64,000 nt of DNA, taken from contig NZ_FKBR01000045.1 of NCBI RefSeq assembly GCF_900078335.1, positions 180,547 to 244,546 on the forward strand, read 5' to 3'. This stretch comes from Bordetella trematum. Lineage in GTDB: Bacteria > Pseudomonadota > Gammaproteobacteria > Burkholderiales > Burkholderiaceae_B. The notes beneath the pieces are model-generated. The model searched no databases. It had not been told where the DNA came from and was given only the letters and a program-made list of their open reading frames with translations. Below, piece after piece: positions 55,711 through 64,000 of the stretch (its first letter is position 1; each line of letters starts with the position of its first letter). A program made the translations under genes and the position numbers.

Positions 55711-56475
55711 ATGGATCGCGTTATCTATACGGTGGCCAATGGTGCCGGACGCACGGCGGAAAACCAGGCCGTGCTGACCAACAATCTGGCCAACACCGGC
55801 ACCACGGGCTTTCGCGAGCAGCTGGCGATGTATCGCTCGGTGCCGGTCAACGACGGTACATCGCTGCCCACGCGCGTGGCGACCGTCACGACCACGCCGG
55901 GCAGCAATTTCTCGCTCGGCCCCTTGCAATCCACCGGGCGCGAGCTGGACGTGGCGCTCTCGGGAGAGGGCTGGCTTGCCATCCAGACCCCGCAGGGCGA
56001 GGCCTACACCCGCGCCGGCAGCCTGGAGGTCGGGGTCAACGGTGTGTTGCAGACCGTCACCGGCCAGGCCGTGCTGTCCGATCAGGACGGCCTGCTCGAA
56101 GTGCCCGAACAGGCGGCGCTGACCATTGCCAGCGATGGCACGGTGACGGCGCTGGGGGCGGGCGACGCGCCCAACAACCTGCTGAATCTCGGCCGTCTGA
56201 AGATGGTCAGCCCGCCCGAGGCGCAACTGGTGCGCGGCGACGACGGCCTGTTCCGGCTGGCCGCGCAGGCCGACGGCACGCCCGCGCCGCCCGAGCCGGC
56301 CGATCCGGCGCTGCGCCTGGCCACCGGGGTGCTGGAGGGCAGCAACGTCAGTGCCGCCGGCGCCATGGTGGCCATGATAGAGAACGCGCGTCGCTTCGAG
56401 ATGCAGATGCAGGTCGTGCACGAAGCCAACAAGAACGCCGAGCGCGCCAACGGGCTGCTCTCGGCGGACAGCTGA
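55711..56475 (+). CDS. flgF: Flagellar basal-body rod protein FlgF
   Basis: A 254-aa proximal-rod protein. It begins MDRVIYTVANGAGRTAENQAVLTNNLANTGTTGFREQL in parts and ends with LEGSNVSAAGAMVAMIENARRFEMQMQVV in parts, typical of FlgF, whose C-terminal segment departs slightly from the FlgE/FlgG pattern. It follows flgE by 23 bases. Confidence 0.96.
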   Translation: MDRVIYTVANGAGRTAENQAVLTNNLANTGTTGFREQLAMYRSVPVNDGTSLPTRVATVTTTPGSNFSLGPLQSTGRELDVALSGEGWLAIQTPQGEAYTRAGSLEVGVNGVLQTVTGQAVLSDQDGLLEVPEQAALTIASDGTVTALGAGDAPNNLLNLGRLKMVSPPEAQLVRGDDGLFRLAAQADGTPAPPEPADPALRLATGVLEGSNVSAAGAMVAMIENARRFEMQMQVVHEANKNAERANGLLSADS

Positions 56476-56491
56476 ATCCCAACCGATTGAC

Positions 56492-56512
56492 GGCGCGCCC
56501 GCAGGGCGCGCC
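56492..56512 (+). promoter_or_regulatory. hairpin abutting the flgG ribosome site
   Basis: GGCGCGCCC (56492-56500), GCA loop, GGGCGCGCC (56504-56512): a perfect 9-bp stem whose right arm is immediately followed by the AGGAG of flgG. It may stabilise the 5' end of a processed flgG message or tune its translation. Confidence 0.5.
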
Positions 56513-56526
56513 AGGAGTTTTTCATC

Positions 56527-57312
56527 ATGATGCGTGCGTTGTGGGTGGCCAAGACGGGCCTGGAAGGTCAGCAGACCTCGATGGACGTCATTTCCAACAA
56601 CCTGGCCAACGTCCAGACCAATGGCTTCAAGCGTGGCCGGGCGGTCTTCCAGGATCTGATGTACCAGACGCTGCGCCAGCCCGGCGCGCAAGTGGGCGAC
56701 GCCAATCAGTTGCCCACCGGCCTGCAGCTGGGCTCGGGCGTGCGGGTGGCGGCCACCCAGCGGCTGCACAGCCAGGGCGGCCTGAACAACACCGGCGCCG
56801 AGATGGACGTGGCGATCCAGGACCGGGGCTTTTTCCAGGTGGAACTGCCCGATGGCACGCTGGCCTATAGCCGCGATGGCTCGCTGGGCCTGGATCAGAA
56901 TGGCCAGCTCACCACCGCGGGCGGCTACGTGATCCAGCCGCCGATCGCCGTGCCGGACAATGCCCTGAGCCTGTCGATCGGCAAGAACGGCATCGTGTCG
57001 GTGACGCAGCCGGGCAACGTCGGCGTGAACGTGCAGATCGGCCAGCTGCAATTGGCCACCTTCATCAATCCGGCCGGCCTGCAGAGCATGGGCGAGAACC
57101 TGTACCTGGAGACCGATTCCTCGGGGCCGGCCAACCTGCTGGAGCCCGGCATGGACGGCGCCGGCACCTTGCTGCACAAGTACGTCGAAACCTCCAACGT
57201 CAATGTGGCCGAAGAGCTGGTGAACATGATCACCACCCAGCGCGCCTATGAAATGAACAGCAAGGCGGTCAAGACGGCCGACGAAATGCTGGCCCGCCTG
57301 ACGCAACTGTGA
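56527..57312 (+). CDS. flgG: Flagellar distal rod protein FlgG
   Basis: A 261-aa distal rod subunit. It starts [47 protein letters not shown] in parts and ends [40 protein letters not shown] in parts; length matches the 260 aa of E. coli. ATG 56527 is 9 bases after AGGAG; ATG 56530 is possible. Its stop overlaps the flgH start. Confidence 0.97.
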   Translation: MMRALWVAKTGLEGQQTSMDVISNNLANVQTNGFKRGRAVFQDLMYQTLRQPGAQVGDANQLPTGLQLGSGVRVAATQRLHSQGGLNNTGAEMDVAIQDRGFFQVELPDGTLAYSRDGSLGLDQNGQLTTAGGYVIQPPIAVPDNALSLSIGKNGIVSVTQPGNVGVNVQIGQLQLATFINPAGLQSMGENLYLETDSSGPANLLEPGMDGAGTLLHKYVETSNVNVAEELVNMITTQRAYEMNSKAVKTADEMLARLTQL

Positions 57313-57998
57313 TGAGCCGACCCGTCGTCCGCCTGAGCGCCGGCCTGCTGCTGGCGCTGTCCGCCGGCTGCGCCCTGGTGCCGCCCGAGCCGGTGGTGAC
57401 CGGCCCGACCTCGGCCACGCCGCCGCTGCCGGCCCCGCCGGCGGCGCGCCCCAATGGATCGATCTACCAGCCTACGGCCTACGGCAGCTATCCGCTATTC
57501 GAGGACCGGCGGCCGCGCAACATCGGCGATATCGTCACCGTGATGCTGGAAGAGAAGACCAACGCGGCCAAAGGCGTGGCCACCAGCACCAACCGCAGCG
57601 GCAGCGCCGCGCTGGGGGTGGGGGCGGCGCCCAACTTCATGGATGGCGCCATCAACGCCAAGCTGGATACCGACATTTCGGGCAGCAACGCCTCCAAGGG
57701 CACGGGCAACAGCAGCGCGAACAACAGCTTTTCAGGCTCCATCACCACCACCGTGATCGGCGTGCTGCCCAACGGCAACCTGCAGATCGCCGGCGAGAAG
57801 CAGATCGCCATCAACCGGGGCAGCGAGTATGTGCGCCTGTCCGGCGTGGTCGACCCGCGCTCGATCACCGGCACCAACTCGGTGTCCTCTACCCGGGTGG
57901 CGGATGCCCGCATCGAATACCGCAGCAAGGGCGTCATGGACGAGGTTCAGACCATGGGCTGGCTGCAGCGGTTCTTCCTGATCGTTTCCCCATTCTGA
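57312..57998 (+). CDS. flgH: Flagellar L-ring lipoprotein FlgH
   Basis: A 228-aa outer-membrane lipoprotein forming the L ring. The lipoprotein signal ends LSAGC with Cys20 the acceptor. The mature part has [26 protein letters not shown] and ends [24 protein letters not shown] in parts, both FlgH signatures. ATG 57312 overlaps the flgG stop (TGATG); a GTG one codon earlier is an alternative. Confidence 0.97.
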   Translation: MSRPVVRLSAGLLLALSAGCALVPPEPVVTGPTSATPPLPAPPAARPNGSIYQPTAYGSYPLFEDRRPRNIGDIVTVMLEEKTNAAKGVATSTNRSGSAALGVGAAPNFMDGAINAKLDTDISGSNASKGTGNSSANNSFSGSITTTVIGVLPNGNLQIAGEKQIAINRGSEYVRLSGVVDPRSITGTNSVSSTRVADARIEYRSKGVMDEVQTMGWLQRFFLIVSPF

Positions 57999-58002
57999 CG
58001 CC

Positions 58003-59139
58003 ATGACTGCCAGCGCCAAACTCCTTTCCCTGTTGCGTCACGCGGCCAGCGGCTGCCTGGCGCTGTTCCTTGTGCTGGCCGGCGCGCCGGCCCAGGCCGA
58101 GCGCCTCAAGGATCTGGCCACCTTTCAGGGCGTGCGCGGCAACCAGCTGATCGGCTACGGGCTGGTGGTCGGCCTGGACGGCAGCGGCGACCAGGTGCGC
58201 CAGACGCCGTTCACGCAGCAGAGCCTGACCAATATGCTGTCGCAGCTGGGCATTACCGTGCCGCCGGGCAGCAACATGCAGCTCAAGAACGTGGCCGCCG
58301 TGATGGTCACGGCGACCCTGCCGCCTTTCGTGCGTCCCGGGCAAACCATCGACGTGGTGGTGTCCTCGATGGGCAACGCCAAGAGCCTGCGCGGCGGAAC
58401 CCTGTTGATGACGCCCCTCAAGGGGGCGGACAACGGCGTCTACGCGATTGCCCAGGGCAACGTGCTGGTGGGCGGGGTAGGGGCCGCGGCCGGGGGCTCC
58501 AGCGTGCAGGTCAACACCCTCAATGGCGGACGCATCAGCGGCGGGGCGATCGTCGAGCGTTCGGTGCCGACCACGTTCGCCCAGGATGGCCTGGTATACC
58601 TGGAAATGAACACCACCGACTTCGGCACCACCCAGAATGCCGTGGCGGCCATCAACCGGGCCTTCGGCCAGGGCACGGCCAGCGCACTGGACGGGCGGGT
58701 GCTGCAATTGCGCGGCCCCCTGGATCCTTCGATGATGCCGGCCTTCCTGTCGCAGGTGGAGAACCTGCAGGTCACGCGCGCGCCGGCGGCAGCCAAGGTC
58801 ATCATCAATGCCCGCACCGGCTCGGTGGTGATGAACCGCACGGTCATGATCGAGGAAGCGGCCGTGGCCTTCGGCAACGTGTCGGTGGTGATCAACCGCC
58901 AGAACGAGGTCTACCAGCCGGACACGCCCTTTACCGAAGGGCAGACCGTGGTGGCCCCCAATACCCAGATCGAAGTGCGCCAGGAGGGCGGGGCGCTGCA
59001 ACGCGTGCGCACCAGCGCCAATCTGGCCGATGTGGTCAAGGCGCTCAATGCCCTGGGCGCCACGCCCCAGGATCTGCTGTCCATCCTGCAGGCCATGAAG
59101 GCCGCCGGCGCCCTGCGTGCCGAACTGGAAATCATCTGA
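58003..59139 (+). CDS. flgI: Flagellar P-ring protein FlgI
   Basis: A 378-aa periplasmic P-ring subunit. A signal peptide ends APAQA at about residue 32. The mature start [32 protein letters not shown] in parts is diagnostic, and the C-terminus ends [18 protein letters not shown]. Secretion is by Sec and assembly needs FlgA. The stop overlaps flgJ. Confidence 0.98.
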   Translation: MTASAKLLSLLRHAASGCLALFLVLAGAPAQAERLKDLATFQGVRGNQLIGYGLVVGLDGSGDQVRQTPFTQQSLTNMLSQLGITVPPGSNMQLKNVAAVMVTATLPPFVRPGQTIDVVVSSMGNAKSLRGGTLLMTPLKGADNGVYAIAQGNVLVGGVGAAAGGSSVQVNTLNGGRISGGAIVERSVPTTFAQDGLVYLEMNTTDFGTTQNAVAAINRAFGQGTASALDGRVLQLRGPLDPSMMPAFLSQVENLQVTRAPAAAKVIINARTGSVVMNRTVMIEEAAVAFGNVSVVINRQNEVYQPDTPFTEGQTVVAPNTQIEVRQEGGALQRVRTSANLADVVKALNALGATPQDLLSILQAMKAAGALRAELEII

Positions 59140-60086
59140 TGGCCAATCTGTCTTCCCTGGCCGGCGGCTCGGTTCAGGACTCGGTGTTCGACCTTGGCAA
59201 GCTGGGCGATCTGCGCCGCGCCGTGACCCGCGAGCCGGGCGACCGGCAGCAGCAGGCGGAGGTGGCGCGCCAGTTCGAGGCGGTCTTCATCCAGATGACC
59301 CTCAAGCGCATGCGCGAGGCGACGCCCAAGGATGGCTTGTTCGACTCGCAACACAGCGAAATGCTGCGCGGCATGGCCGATGAACAGTTGGCCCTGCAGC
59401 TGGCCCGCCCGGGACTGGGCCTGGCCGATGCCTTGCTGGCCCAGATGCAGGGTGGCGCGCCGCAGGCCGCGCAGGGGTCGCAGGGCGGCCAGACCGTGGC
59501 GGCCTTGCTGCGCGTCATGCAGGACAACCGGCCGGCCGATCGGGCGCTGGCCGCGGCCGAAGGGGCGCCGCGTCATGTGGTGGATTTCGTCGGCCGCCTG
59601 GCCGGCGCGGCCAAGGCGGCCGCTGCCGACAGCGGCGTGCCGGCCAGGCTGATCCTGGGCCAGGCGGCGCTGGAGTCCGGTTGGGGCCGGCGCGAGATCC
59701 TGCACCCGGACGGACGCAGCAGCCACAACCTGTTTGGCATCAAGGCCGGCGCGAGCTGGACGGGCAAGGTCGTTCATGTGATGACCACCGAGTATGTCGA
59801 TGGCGTGCCGCGCAAGCTCAGCCAGCCGTTCCGCGCCTACGACTCCTATGAGGCCTCGTTCAGGGATTACGCCCGCCTGATCGGCGGCAGCCCGCGGTAC
59901 GAGGCGGTGGCACGGGCCGGCAACGAAATCGAGGCGGCACGCCGCATCCAGGAAGCCGGTTATGCCACCGATCCGCGCTATGCCGACAAGCTGATCCAGA
60001 TCATGGGCCAGTTGCGGGCGCAGCCGGCGGCTGCGCCGCTGACCCTGGCGCAGGGCACCGCAGAGGATTTTTCGGGTCAGCGCTAA
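59139..60086 (+). CDS. flgJ: Bifunctional rod-cap protein and peptidoglycan hydrolase FlgJ
   Basis: A 315-aa dual-domain protein, as in enterics. The N-terminal half (VARQFEAVFIQMTLKRMREATP, MLRGMADEQLALQLA) is the rod-scaffold domain. The C-terminal half is a glucosaminidase-type domain with LILGQAALESGWGRREI (Glu179 likely catalytic) and HNLFGIKAG, followed by FRAYDSYEASFRDYARLIG. It opens the cell wall for the growing rod. The stop codon TAA is part of the flgK -35 element. Confidence 0.96.
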   Translation: MANLSSLAGGSVQDSVFDLGKLGDLRRAVTREPGDRQQQAEVARQFEAVFIQMTLKRMREATPKDGLFDSQHSEMLRGMADEQLALQLARPGLGLADALLAQMQGGAPQAAQGSQGGQTVAALLRVMQDNRPADRALAAAEGAPRHVVDFVGRLAGAAKAAAADSGVPARLILGQAALESGWGRREILHPDGRSSHNLFGIKAGASWTGKVVHVMTTEYVDGVPRKLSQPFRAYDSYEASFRDYARLIGGSPRYEAVARAGNEIEAARRIQEAGYATDPRYADKLIQIMGQLRAQPAAAPLTLAQGTAEDFSGQR

Positions 60087-60110
60087 ATTCTGCGCGCGGC
60101 TTGCCGTTAA
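60084..60110 (+). promoter_or_regulatory. sigma-28 promoter of flgKL, overlapping the flgJ stop
   Basis: TAAA (60084-60087), exactly 15 bases, GCCGTTAA (60103-60110): a near-perfect sigma-28 promoter. The flgJ stop TAA is the first three bases of the -35. Start near 60117 gives a leader of about 48 nt to flgK. It allows the junction proteins to be made late even though they follow early genes. Confidence 0.8.
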
Positions 60111-60164
60111 GCAGGTATTCGAACTCTCTCTGCGTCCTTTGCGGCGTGTTGCGGGGCAGCAAGC

Positions 60165-61814
60165 ATGAATCTGTACAACTTGGCCATGTCGGGGCTGAAC
60201 GCCGCGCAGGCCGGCCTGGAAGTCACCAGCCACAACATCAACAACGCCGCCGTGCAGGGGTATACCCGCCAGCGCGTGGTGACCTCGACGGCGGGGGCGA
60301 CAGCCACCGGCGAGGGCTTCTTCGGGCGCGGCGTACAGGTCGACACCGTCAAGCGGCAGTACGACAGCTTTCTGTACCGCCAGCTGGTGGGTGCCAAGGG
60401 CAGCGCGGCCCAGCTCAATGCGCAGATGGACCAGCTGACGGCCATCAACAACCAGTTTGCCGACCGCACCGTGGGCATTACGCCGGCGCTGGCAGGCTTT
60501 TTCAGCAGCCTGAACTCGGCGGCCAGCAAGCCCGCCGATCCGGCCGTGCGCCAGGATCTGCTGGGCACCACCGGCACCCTGGTGTCGCAGCTCAATGCCG
60601 CCTATCAGCAGCTGAACAATCAGCGCGACGGCCTGAACACGCAGATCGACACCACGGTCGATCAGGTCAACAGCTACCTGGAGCGCATCAACGATCTGAA
60701 CCAGCAGATCACCGTGGCGCGCGGCAAGACCGGCCAGCCGCCCAACGATCTGCTGGATCAGCGTGATCAGGCGCTCAATGAATTGAACGAACTGGTCGGC
60801 GTGCGCTGGTTCGAGCAGGGCGACTCGATCAACATCACCCTGCAGTCTGGGCAGACCCTGTTGTCGGGCCGCAGCGTGTATCCGCTGAGCGCACAGCGCT
60901 CGGAGTCGGATCCGTCTCGCACGGTGCTGGCTTATACCCTGCCGGATGGGCAGGGCGGCTCGCGCAGCGTGGCGCTGCGCGACAGCGAGGTCAGCGGCGG
61001 CAAGCTCGGCGGCCTGTTGAGCTTCCGGGCCTCTGCCCTGGACGCCGTGCAGGATCAGCTGGGCCAGCTGGCCATCGGCCTGGCCCTGGCGGTCAATGAG
61101 CAGAATGCCGCCGGGCTGGACGCCAATGGCCAGCCGGGGGGCGACGTCTTCGGCCTGAAGCCGCCGGCGGGCATTCCGCACGCGCGCAATACGGGCACGG
61201 CGGAAATCGCCTCAGCCTACCGCGACGCGGGGGAAATCCGCGCGAGCGCCTATCGGATCGAGTACGACGGTGCGCAGGGCTATCGCGTCACCCGCCTGTC
61301 GGACAACGCGGTCGTCAACCACAGCAGCAACGACGCCGGCGACGAACTGTCGTTCGACGGGTTGACGCTGTCGGTCAGCGGCGTGCCCGCGGCAGGCGAC
61401 AGCTGGGAGCTGCAACCTGCCCGCGACGCGGCGCGCGACATCAGCCTGGTGCTCAGCGATACCAATAAATGGGCGCTGGCCGATCAGGCCGGGGGCAGCA
61501 CCAATGGTCAGAACGGCCTGAAGCTGGCCGCCCTGCAAACGGCCAAGGTGCTCAATCAAGGGACCACGAGCCTGAATGAACAGTTCGCCCGCCTGGTCAA
61601 CAACGTGGGCGTACAGACGCAGCAGGTCAAGACGGCCGGCACGGCAGCCAAGAACCTGGTCAACCAGCAGGCCGCCGCGCACGCGTCCGTGGCCGGGGTC
61701 AACCTGAACGAAGAATACGTGGGCCTGGCGATCTACCAGGAGCAATACCAGGCCAGCGCCAAGGTGCTCAATGTCGCCGGCGTGCTGTTCGATACCTTGC
61801 TGGGTCTGCGCTGA
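60165..61814 (+). CDS. flgK: Hook-filament junction protein FlgK
   Basis: A 549-aa junction protein (HAP1), exported with chaperone FlgN. The start MNLYNLAMSGLNAAQAGLEVTSHNINNAAVQGYTRQRVV in parts and the end NLNEEYVGLAIYQEQYQASAKVLNVAGVLFDTLLGLR in parts are FlgK signatures. Length equals typical FlgK (547 aa in E. coli). Late expression from the promoter within the flgJ stop is likely. Confidence 0.97.
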   Translation: MNLYNLAMSGLNAAQAGLEVTSHNINNAAVQGYTRQRVVTSTAGATATGEGFFGRGVQVDTVKRQYDSFLYRQLVGAKGSAAQLNAQMDQLTAINNQFADRTVGITPALAGFFSSLNSAASKPADPAVRQDLLGTTGTLVSQLNAAYQQLNNQRDGLNTQIDTTVDQVNSYLERINDLNQQITVARGKTGQPPNDLLDQRDQALNELNELVGVRWFEQGDSINITLQSGQTLLSGRSVYPLSAQRSESDPSRTVLAYTLPDGQGGSRSVALRDSEVSGGKLGGLLSFRASALDAVQDQLGQLAIGLALAVNEQNAAGLDANGQPGGDVFGLKPPAGIPHARNTGTAEIASAYRDAGEIRASAYRIEYDGAQGYRVTRLSDNAVVNHSSNDAGDELSFDGLTLSVSGVPAAGDSWELQPARDAARDISLVLSDTNKWALADQAGGSTNGQNGLKLAALQTAKVLNQGTTSLNEQFARLVNNVGVQTQQVKTAGTAAKNLVNQQAAAHASVAGVNLNEEYVGLAIYQEQYQASAKVLNVAGVLFDTLLGLR

Positions 61815-61834
61815 CCCGGGTCCGGAGTGAAATG

Positions 61835-63067
61835 ATGCGTCTTAGCACTGCCCTGATCTACCAGAACGGCCTGAACGGTATCCTCAACCAGGAAAGCGCC
61901 ATGTCGCGCCTGAACGAGCAGATGTCCAGCGGCCGCCGTGTACTGAGCCCGGCCGACGACCCATTGGCGGCCTCACTGGCGGTCAATGTATCGCAGACCG
62001 CCAGCATGAACGGCAACTATGCCGCCAACCGCGGCATGCTGGAGCAGTCCCTGGGCGCAGAAGAGAACGCCCTGAAGTCGGTGGTTCTCACCTTGCAGGA
62101 TGTCCTGCAGCGGGTGGTCGAGTCGGGCAAGGGGACCCTGAGCGATGCGGATCGCCAGTCGCTGGCCACGGCGCTCACCAGCTCGCGTGATCAGCTGCTC
62201 GGGCTGGCGAACTCCACCGACGGCAATGGCCAATACCTGTTTTCCGGGTACAAGGGCCAGACCCAGCCCTACGAGATCGACAGCACGGGCACGGTGACCT
62301 ATCAGGGCGATACCGGTCAGCGCATGCTGCAGGTCGAGCAAAGCCGCCAGCTGGCTGGCAGCGACATCGGCAGCGACATTTTCAGTCGCGCTGCGGCCGG
62401 CACGATGGCTTACATCGCGTCGGCCGCGCCGGGCAATGACGGGACCGGCACTTTCAGCGCGGTCTCGCTGGACAGCCCGAAGCCCGGCAATTTCGTGGGT
62501 TCGGACTTCAATGTCGCGTTCGCCACCAATGCGGCCACGGGCGCGCTCGAATACACCATCACCAGCAGCAACCCGGATTTCACGCCGATCACCGCCGAGT
62601 ACGAAGACGGCAAGCTGATCGACATGGGGGGAGTGTCCTTCAAGATCAGCGGCGAGCCGGTGGCCGGCGACCAGTTCAAGGTCGAGATGCCATCCAGCGA
62701 CAACATGGACATGTTCGCCACCCTGAACAACCTGATCAACGCGCTGGAAGCCCCCAGCGGCGGCGACCCGGTGCGCTCGGCAGCCTTGTCCAATCAGCTG
62801 GCGACGGCAAACAAAACGCTCACCCTGGGGCTGGACAACGTGCTGACGGTGCGAGCCTCGGTCGGGTCGCGCCTGAACGAGATCGATGCGCTCGATGCGA
62901 CCGGCACGCTCAACGCGCTGTCGTACTCGCAGCAGCTGTCCAAGCTGGAGGATGTCGACATCTACACCACGACCACCGAACTGCTGCTGCGTCAGGTGGC
63001 GCTGCAGGCAGCCTCGGCTTCTTTCACCCGCATCATCGGCTCCAGCCTGTTCTCCATGAACGGATAG
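61835..63067 (+). CDS. flgL: Hook-filament junction protein FlgL
   Basis: A 410-aa flagellin-like junction protein (HAP3). It begins MRLSTALIYQNGLNGILNQESAMSRLNEQMSSGRRVLSPADDPLAA in parts, like flagellin D0/D1, and ends QVALQAASASFTRIIGSSLFSMNG in parts. It is longer than the 317 aa of E. coli FlgL because of an enlarged central part (about 180-300), as in several betaproteobacteria. ATG 61835 is 7 bases from GGAG; ATG 61832 is closer and less likely. Confidence 0.95.
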   Translation: MRLSTALIYQNGLNGILNQESAMSRLNEQMSSGRRVLSPADDPLAASLAVNVSQTASMNGNYAANRGMLEQSLGAEENALKSVVLTLQDVLQRVVESGKGTLSDADRQSLATALTSSRDQLLGLANSTDGNGQYLFSGYKGQTQPYEIDSTGTVTYQGDTGQRMLQVEQSRQLAGSDIGSDIFSRAAAGTMAYIASAAPGNDGTGTFSAVSLDSPKPGNFVGSDFNVAFATNAATGALEYTITSSNPDFTPITAEYEDGKLIDMGGVSFKISGEPVAGDQFKVEMPSSDNMDMFATLNNLINALEAPSGGDPVRSAALSNQLATANKTLTLGLDNVLTVRASVGSRLNEIDALDATGTLNALSYSQQLSKLEDVDIYTTTTELLLRQVALQAASASFTRIIGSSLFSMNG

Positions 63068-63098
63068 GCCGTCCCATCCTCATCTCTGTGCACGACCC

Positions 63099-63125
63099 GC
63101 GCGCTCCCCTCGGGGAGCGCGCTTT
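63099..63125 (+). terminator. terminator after flgL
   Basis: GCGCGCTCCCC (63099-63109) and GGGGAGCGCGC (63112-63122), a perfect 11-bp stem with a two-base centre, followed by TTT. It lies 31 bases past the flgL stop and 20 before the next gene, so it should end the long flg transcript. Confidence 0.7.
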
Positions 63126-63145
63126 CGATACGAAGCGGAAACCGT

Positions 63146-64000
63146 ATGTTCTCGAACCTGAAAGTCCGGACCGGCATGATTCTCGTGCTCGGGCTCTTCT
63201 TCCTGGCGATGTTGGCGTCCAACGCCGTCGGGTGGCTGGGTATGCAGACCAGCAACCAGCGCCTGGAAGACACCAACGAACTGTTTTCGCGACAGGTGCT
63301 GCCGGCCTACAACAGTTACACCAGCGCCTTGCGTGCGCGCAACCTGATGAATGCGTCCATCGGTGAATTGATGGAGGGGCGCATCCGGCAGTCCCAGGAT
63401 ATGGCCAAGCTGGCCTCTGACCGCCTGGCCCGGGCCGTGGCGGAATTCGAGCAGTTCAGCAAGGCTCCCAAGTCGGATGACATCAAGGAACGCGCCGATC
63501 GGGTCGCGTCGACCTACCAAGGCTATATCGGCGTGCTCAGGCAGCTGGAGGCGGCGCTGGCGCGTCAGGCCATCCCCGAGTTCAGCGGCCTGTCGGCGAC
63601 CGTGGCGGCGCAGAATGCCCAGTTTGAAGCGGCCATGCAGGAGTACCTGGGCTATATCGACAATCTGACCGATGCCTTCGTGCAGCAGGCCGCCGATGCC
63701 CATGGGCAGGCCAATATCGTGACGTTGGCGCTGGTGGCGCTGGCGGTGCTGCTGTGTGTGGGCGGCGCGTGGTTCCTGTCGCGCCAGGTGCTCAAGCCCT
63801 TGGCCGAGGCCGGCGGGCATTTTGACCGCATCGCCGCCGGCGATCTGAGCGCGCGCGTGGATGTGCGCAGCGACAACGAGATCGGCCACCTGTTTGCGGC
63901 CCTCAAGCGGATGCAGGAGAGCCTGACACGCACGGTGTCATCGGTGCGTCGGGGCGTGGACGAGATCAACGTCGGCGCGCGCGAGATCGCGGCGGGCAAC
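63146..64000 (+). CDS. Methyl-accepting chemotaxis protein, cut by the window end
   Basis: The first 285 codons of a chemoreceptor, open to the last base of the window. The N-terminal membrane helix MILVLGLFFLAMLASNAVGW is followed by a four-helix-bundle periplasmic domain, a second helix IVTLALVALAVLLCVGGAWF near residues 190-210, then a HAMP domain ([24 protein letters not shown]) and the start of the adaptation helices. Its periplasmic part differs from the receptor at 40568, whereas the last 190 bases are nearly identical to it. The rest of the signalling domain lies beyond the window. Confidence 0.93.
   Translation, partial: MFSNLKVRTGMILVLGLFFLAMLASNAVGWLGMQTSNQRLEDTNELFSRQVLPAYNSYTSALRARNLMNASIGELMEGRIRQSQDMAKLASDRLARAVAEFEQFSKAPKSDDIKERADRVASTYQGYIGVLRQLEAALARQAIPEFSGLSATVAAQNAQFEAAMQEYLGYIDNLTDAFVQQAADAHGQANIVTLALVALAVLLCVGGAWFLSRQVLKPLAEAGGHFDRIAAGDLSARVDVRSDNEIGHLFAALKRMQESLTRTVSSVRRGVDEINVGAREIAAGN

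Overview
The window is a GC-rich, gene-dense stretch of a betaproteobacterial chromosome. It most resembles the Alcaligenaceae, and the Bordetella/Achromobacter group in particular. The grounds are a contiguous motility supercluster in the order fliC-fliA-flhDC-motAB-che-flhBAF-flgNMA-flgBCDEFGHIJKL, an aceE-aceF-lpd operon whose E3 carries its own lipoyl domain, and an FlhDC-type master regulator. Genus is an inference from gene order and protein character; no search was run. I saw no tRNA, rRNA, insertion sequence, prophage or CRISPR array.

Layout. 45-5397 (+): a dipeptide/oligopeptide-type ABC importer (binding protein, two permeases, one fused double ATPase), with a strong hairpin separating the binding protein from the membrane genes. 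5482-9133: housekeeping genes (a methyltransferase, YaeQ, chorismate lyase UbiC, pseudouridine synthase RluF, a LysR regulator). 9315-15109 (+): a tripartite RND efflux pump divergent from the LysR gene, with a perfect palindrome between them. 15269-17210: an outer-membrane barrel protein, a GlsB/YeaQ-type small membrane protein and another methyltransferase. 17183-22623 (-): prlC, folD, a FixJ-type response regulator and a PAS histidine kinase; the last three are joined by ATGA overlaps. 23415-29578 (+): the pyruvate dehydrogenase operon behind a 791-bp gap with a good promoter and an operator-like palindrome. 29640-31268 (-): a methyltransferase with a regulatory domain, immediately downstream of flagellin.

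From 31482 to the right end everything is motility. Flagellin (fliC, 560 aa) and sigma-28 (fliA) read leftward. flhDC, motAB, a CheY-like regulator, cheA, cheW, a chemoreceptor, cheR, cheB, cheY, cheZ, flhB, flhA and a very long flhF read rightward. flgN, flgM and flgA read leftward, and flgB to flgL read rightward, ending in a second chemoreceptor cut by the window edge. The hierarchy can be read from the DNA: flhDC has its own promoter overlapped by an inverted repeat, and three matching sigma-28 promoters (TAAA-N15-G[AC]CGTTA) sit before fliC, flgM and flgK, the latter inside the flgJ stop codon.

The least ordinary items are: the FlhF with about 380 extra C-terminal residues and no FlhG beside it; the flagellin-linked methyltransferase with a palindromic upstream site; the 19-bp perfect palindrome covering the flgA stop codon upstream of the flgM promoter; and the structured flhDC control region. 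I did not find a clearly novel multi-gene system; most of the window is recognisable core biology.
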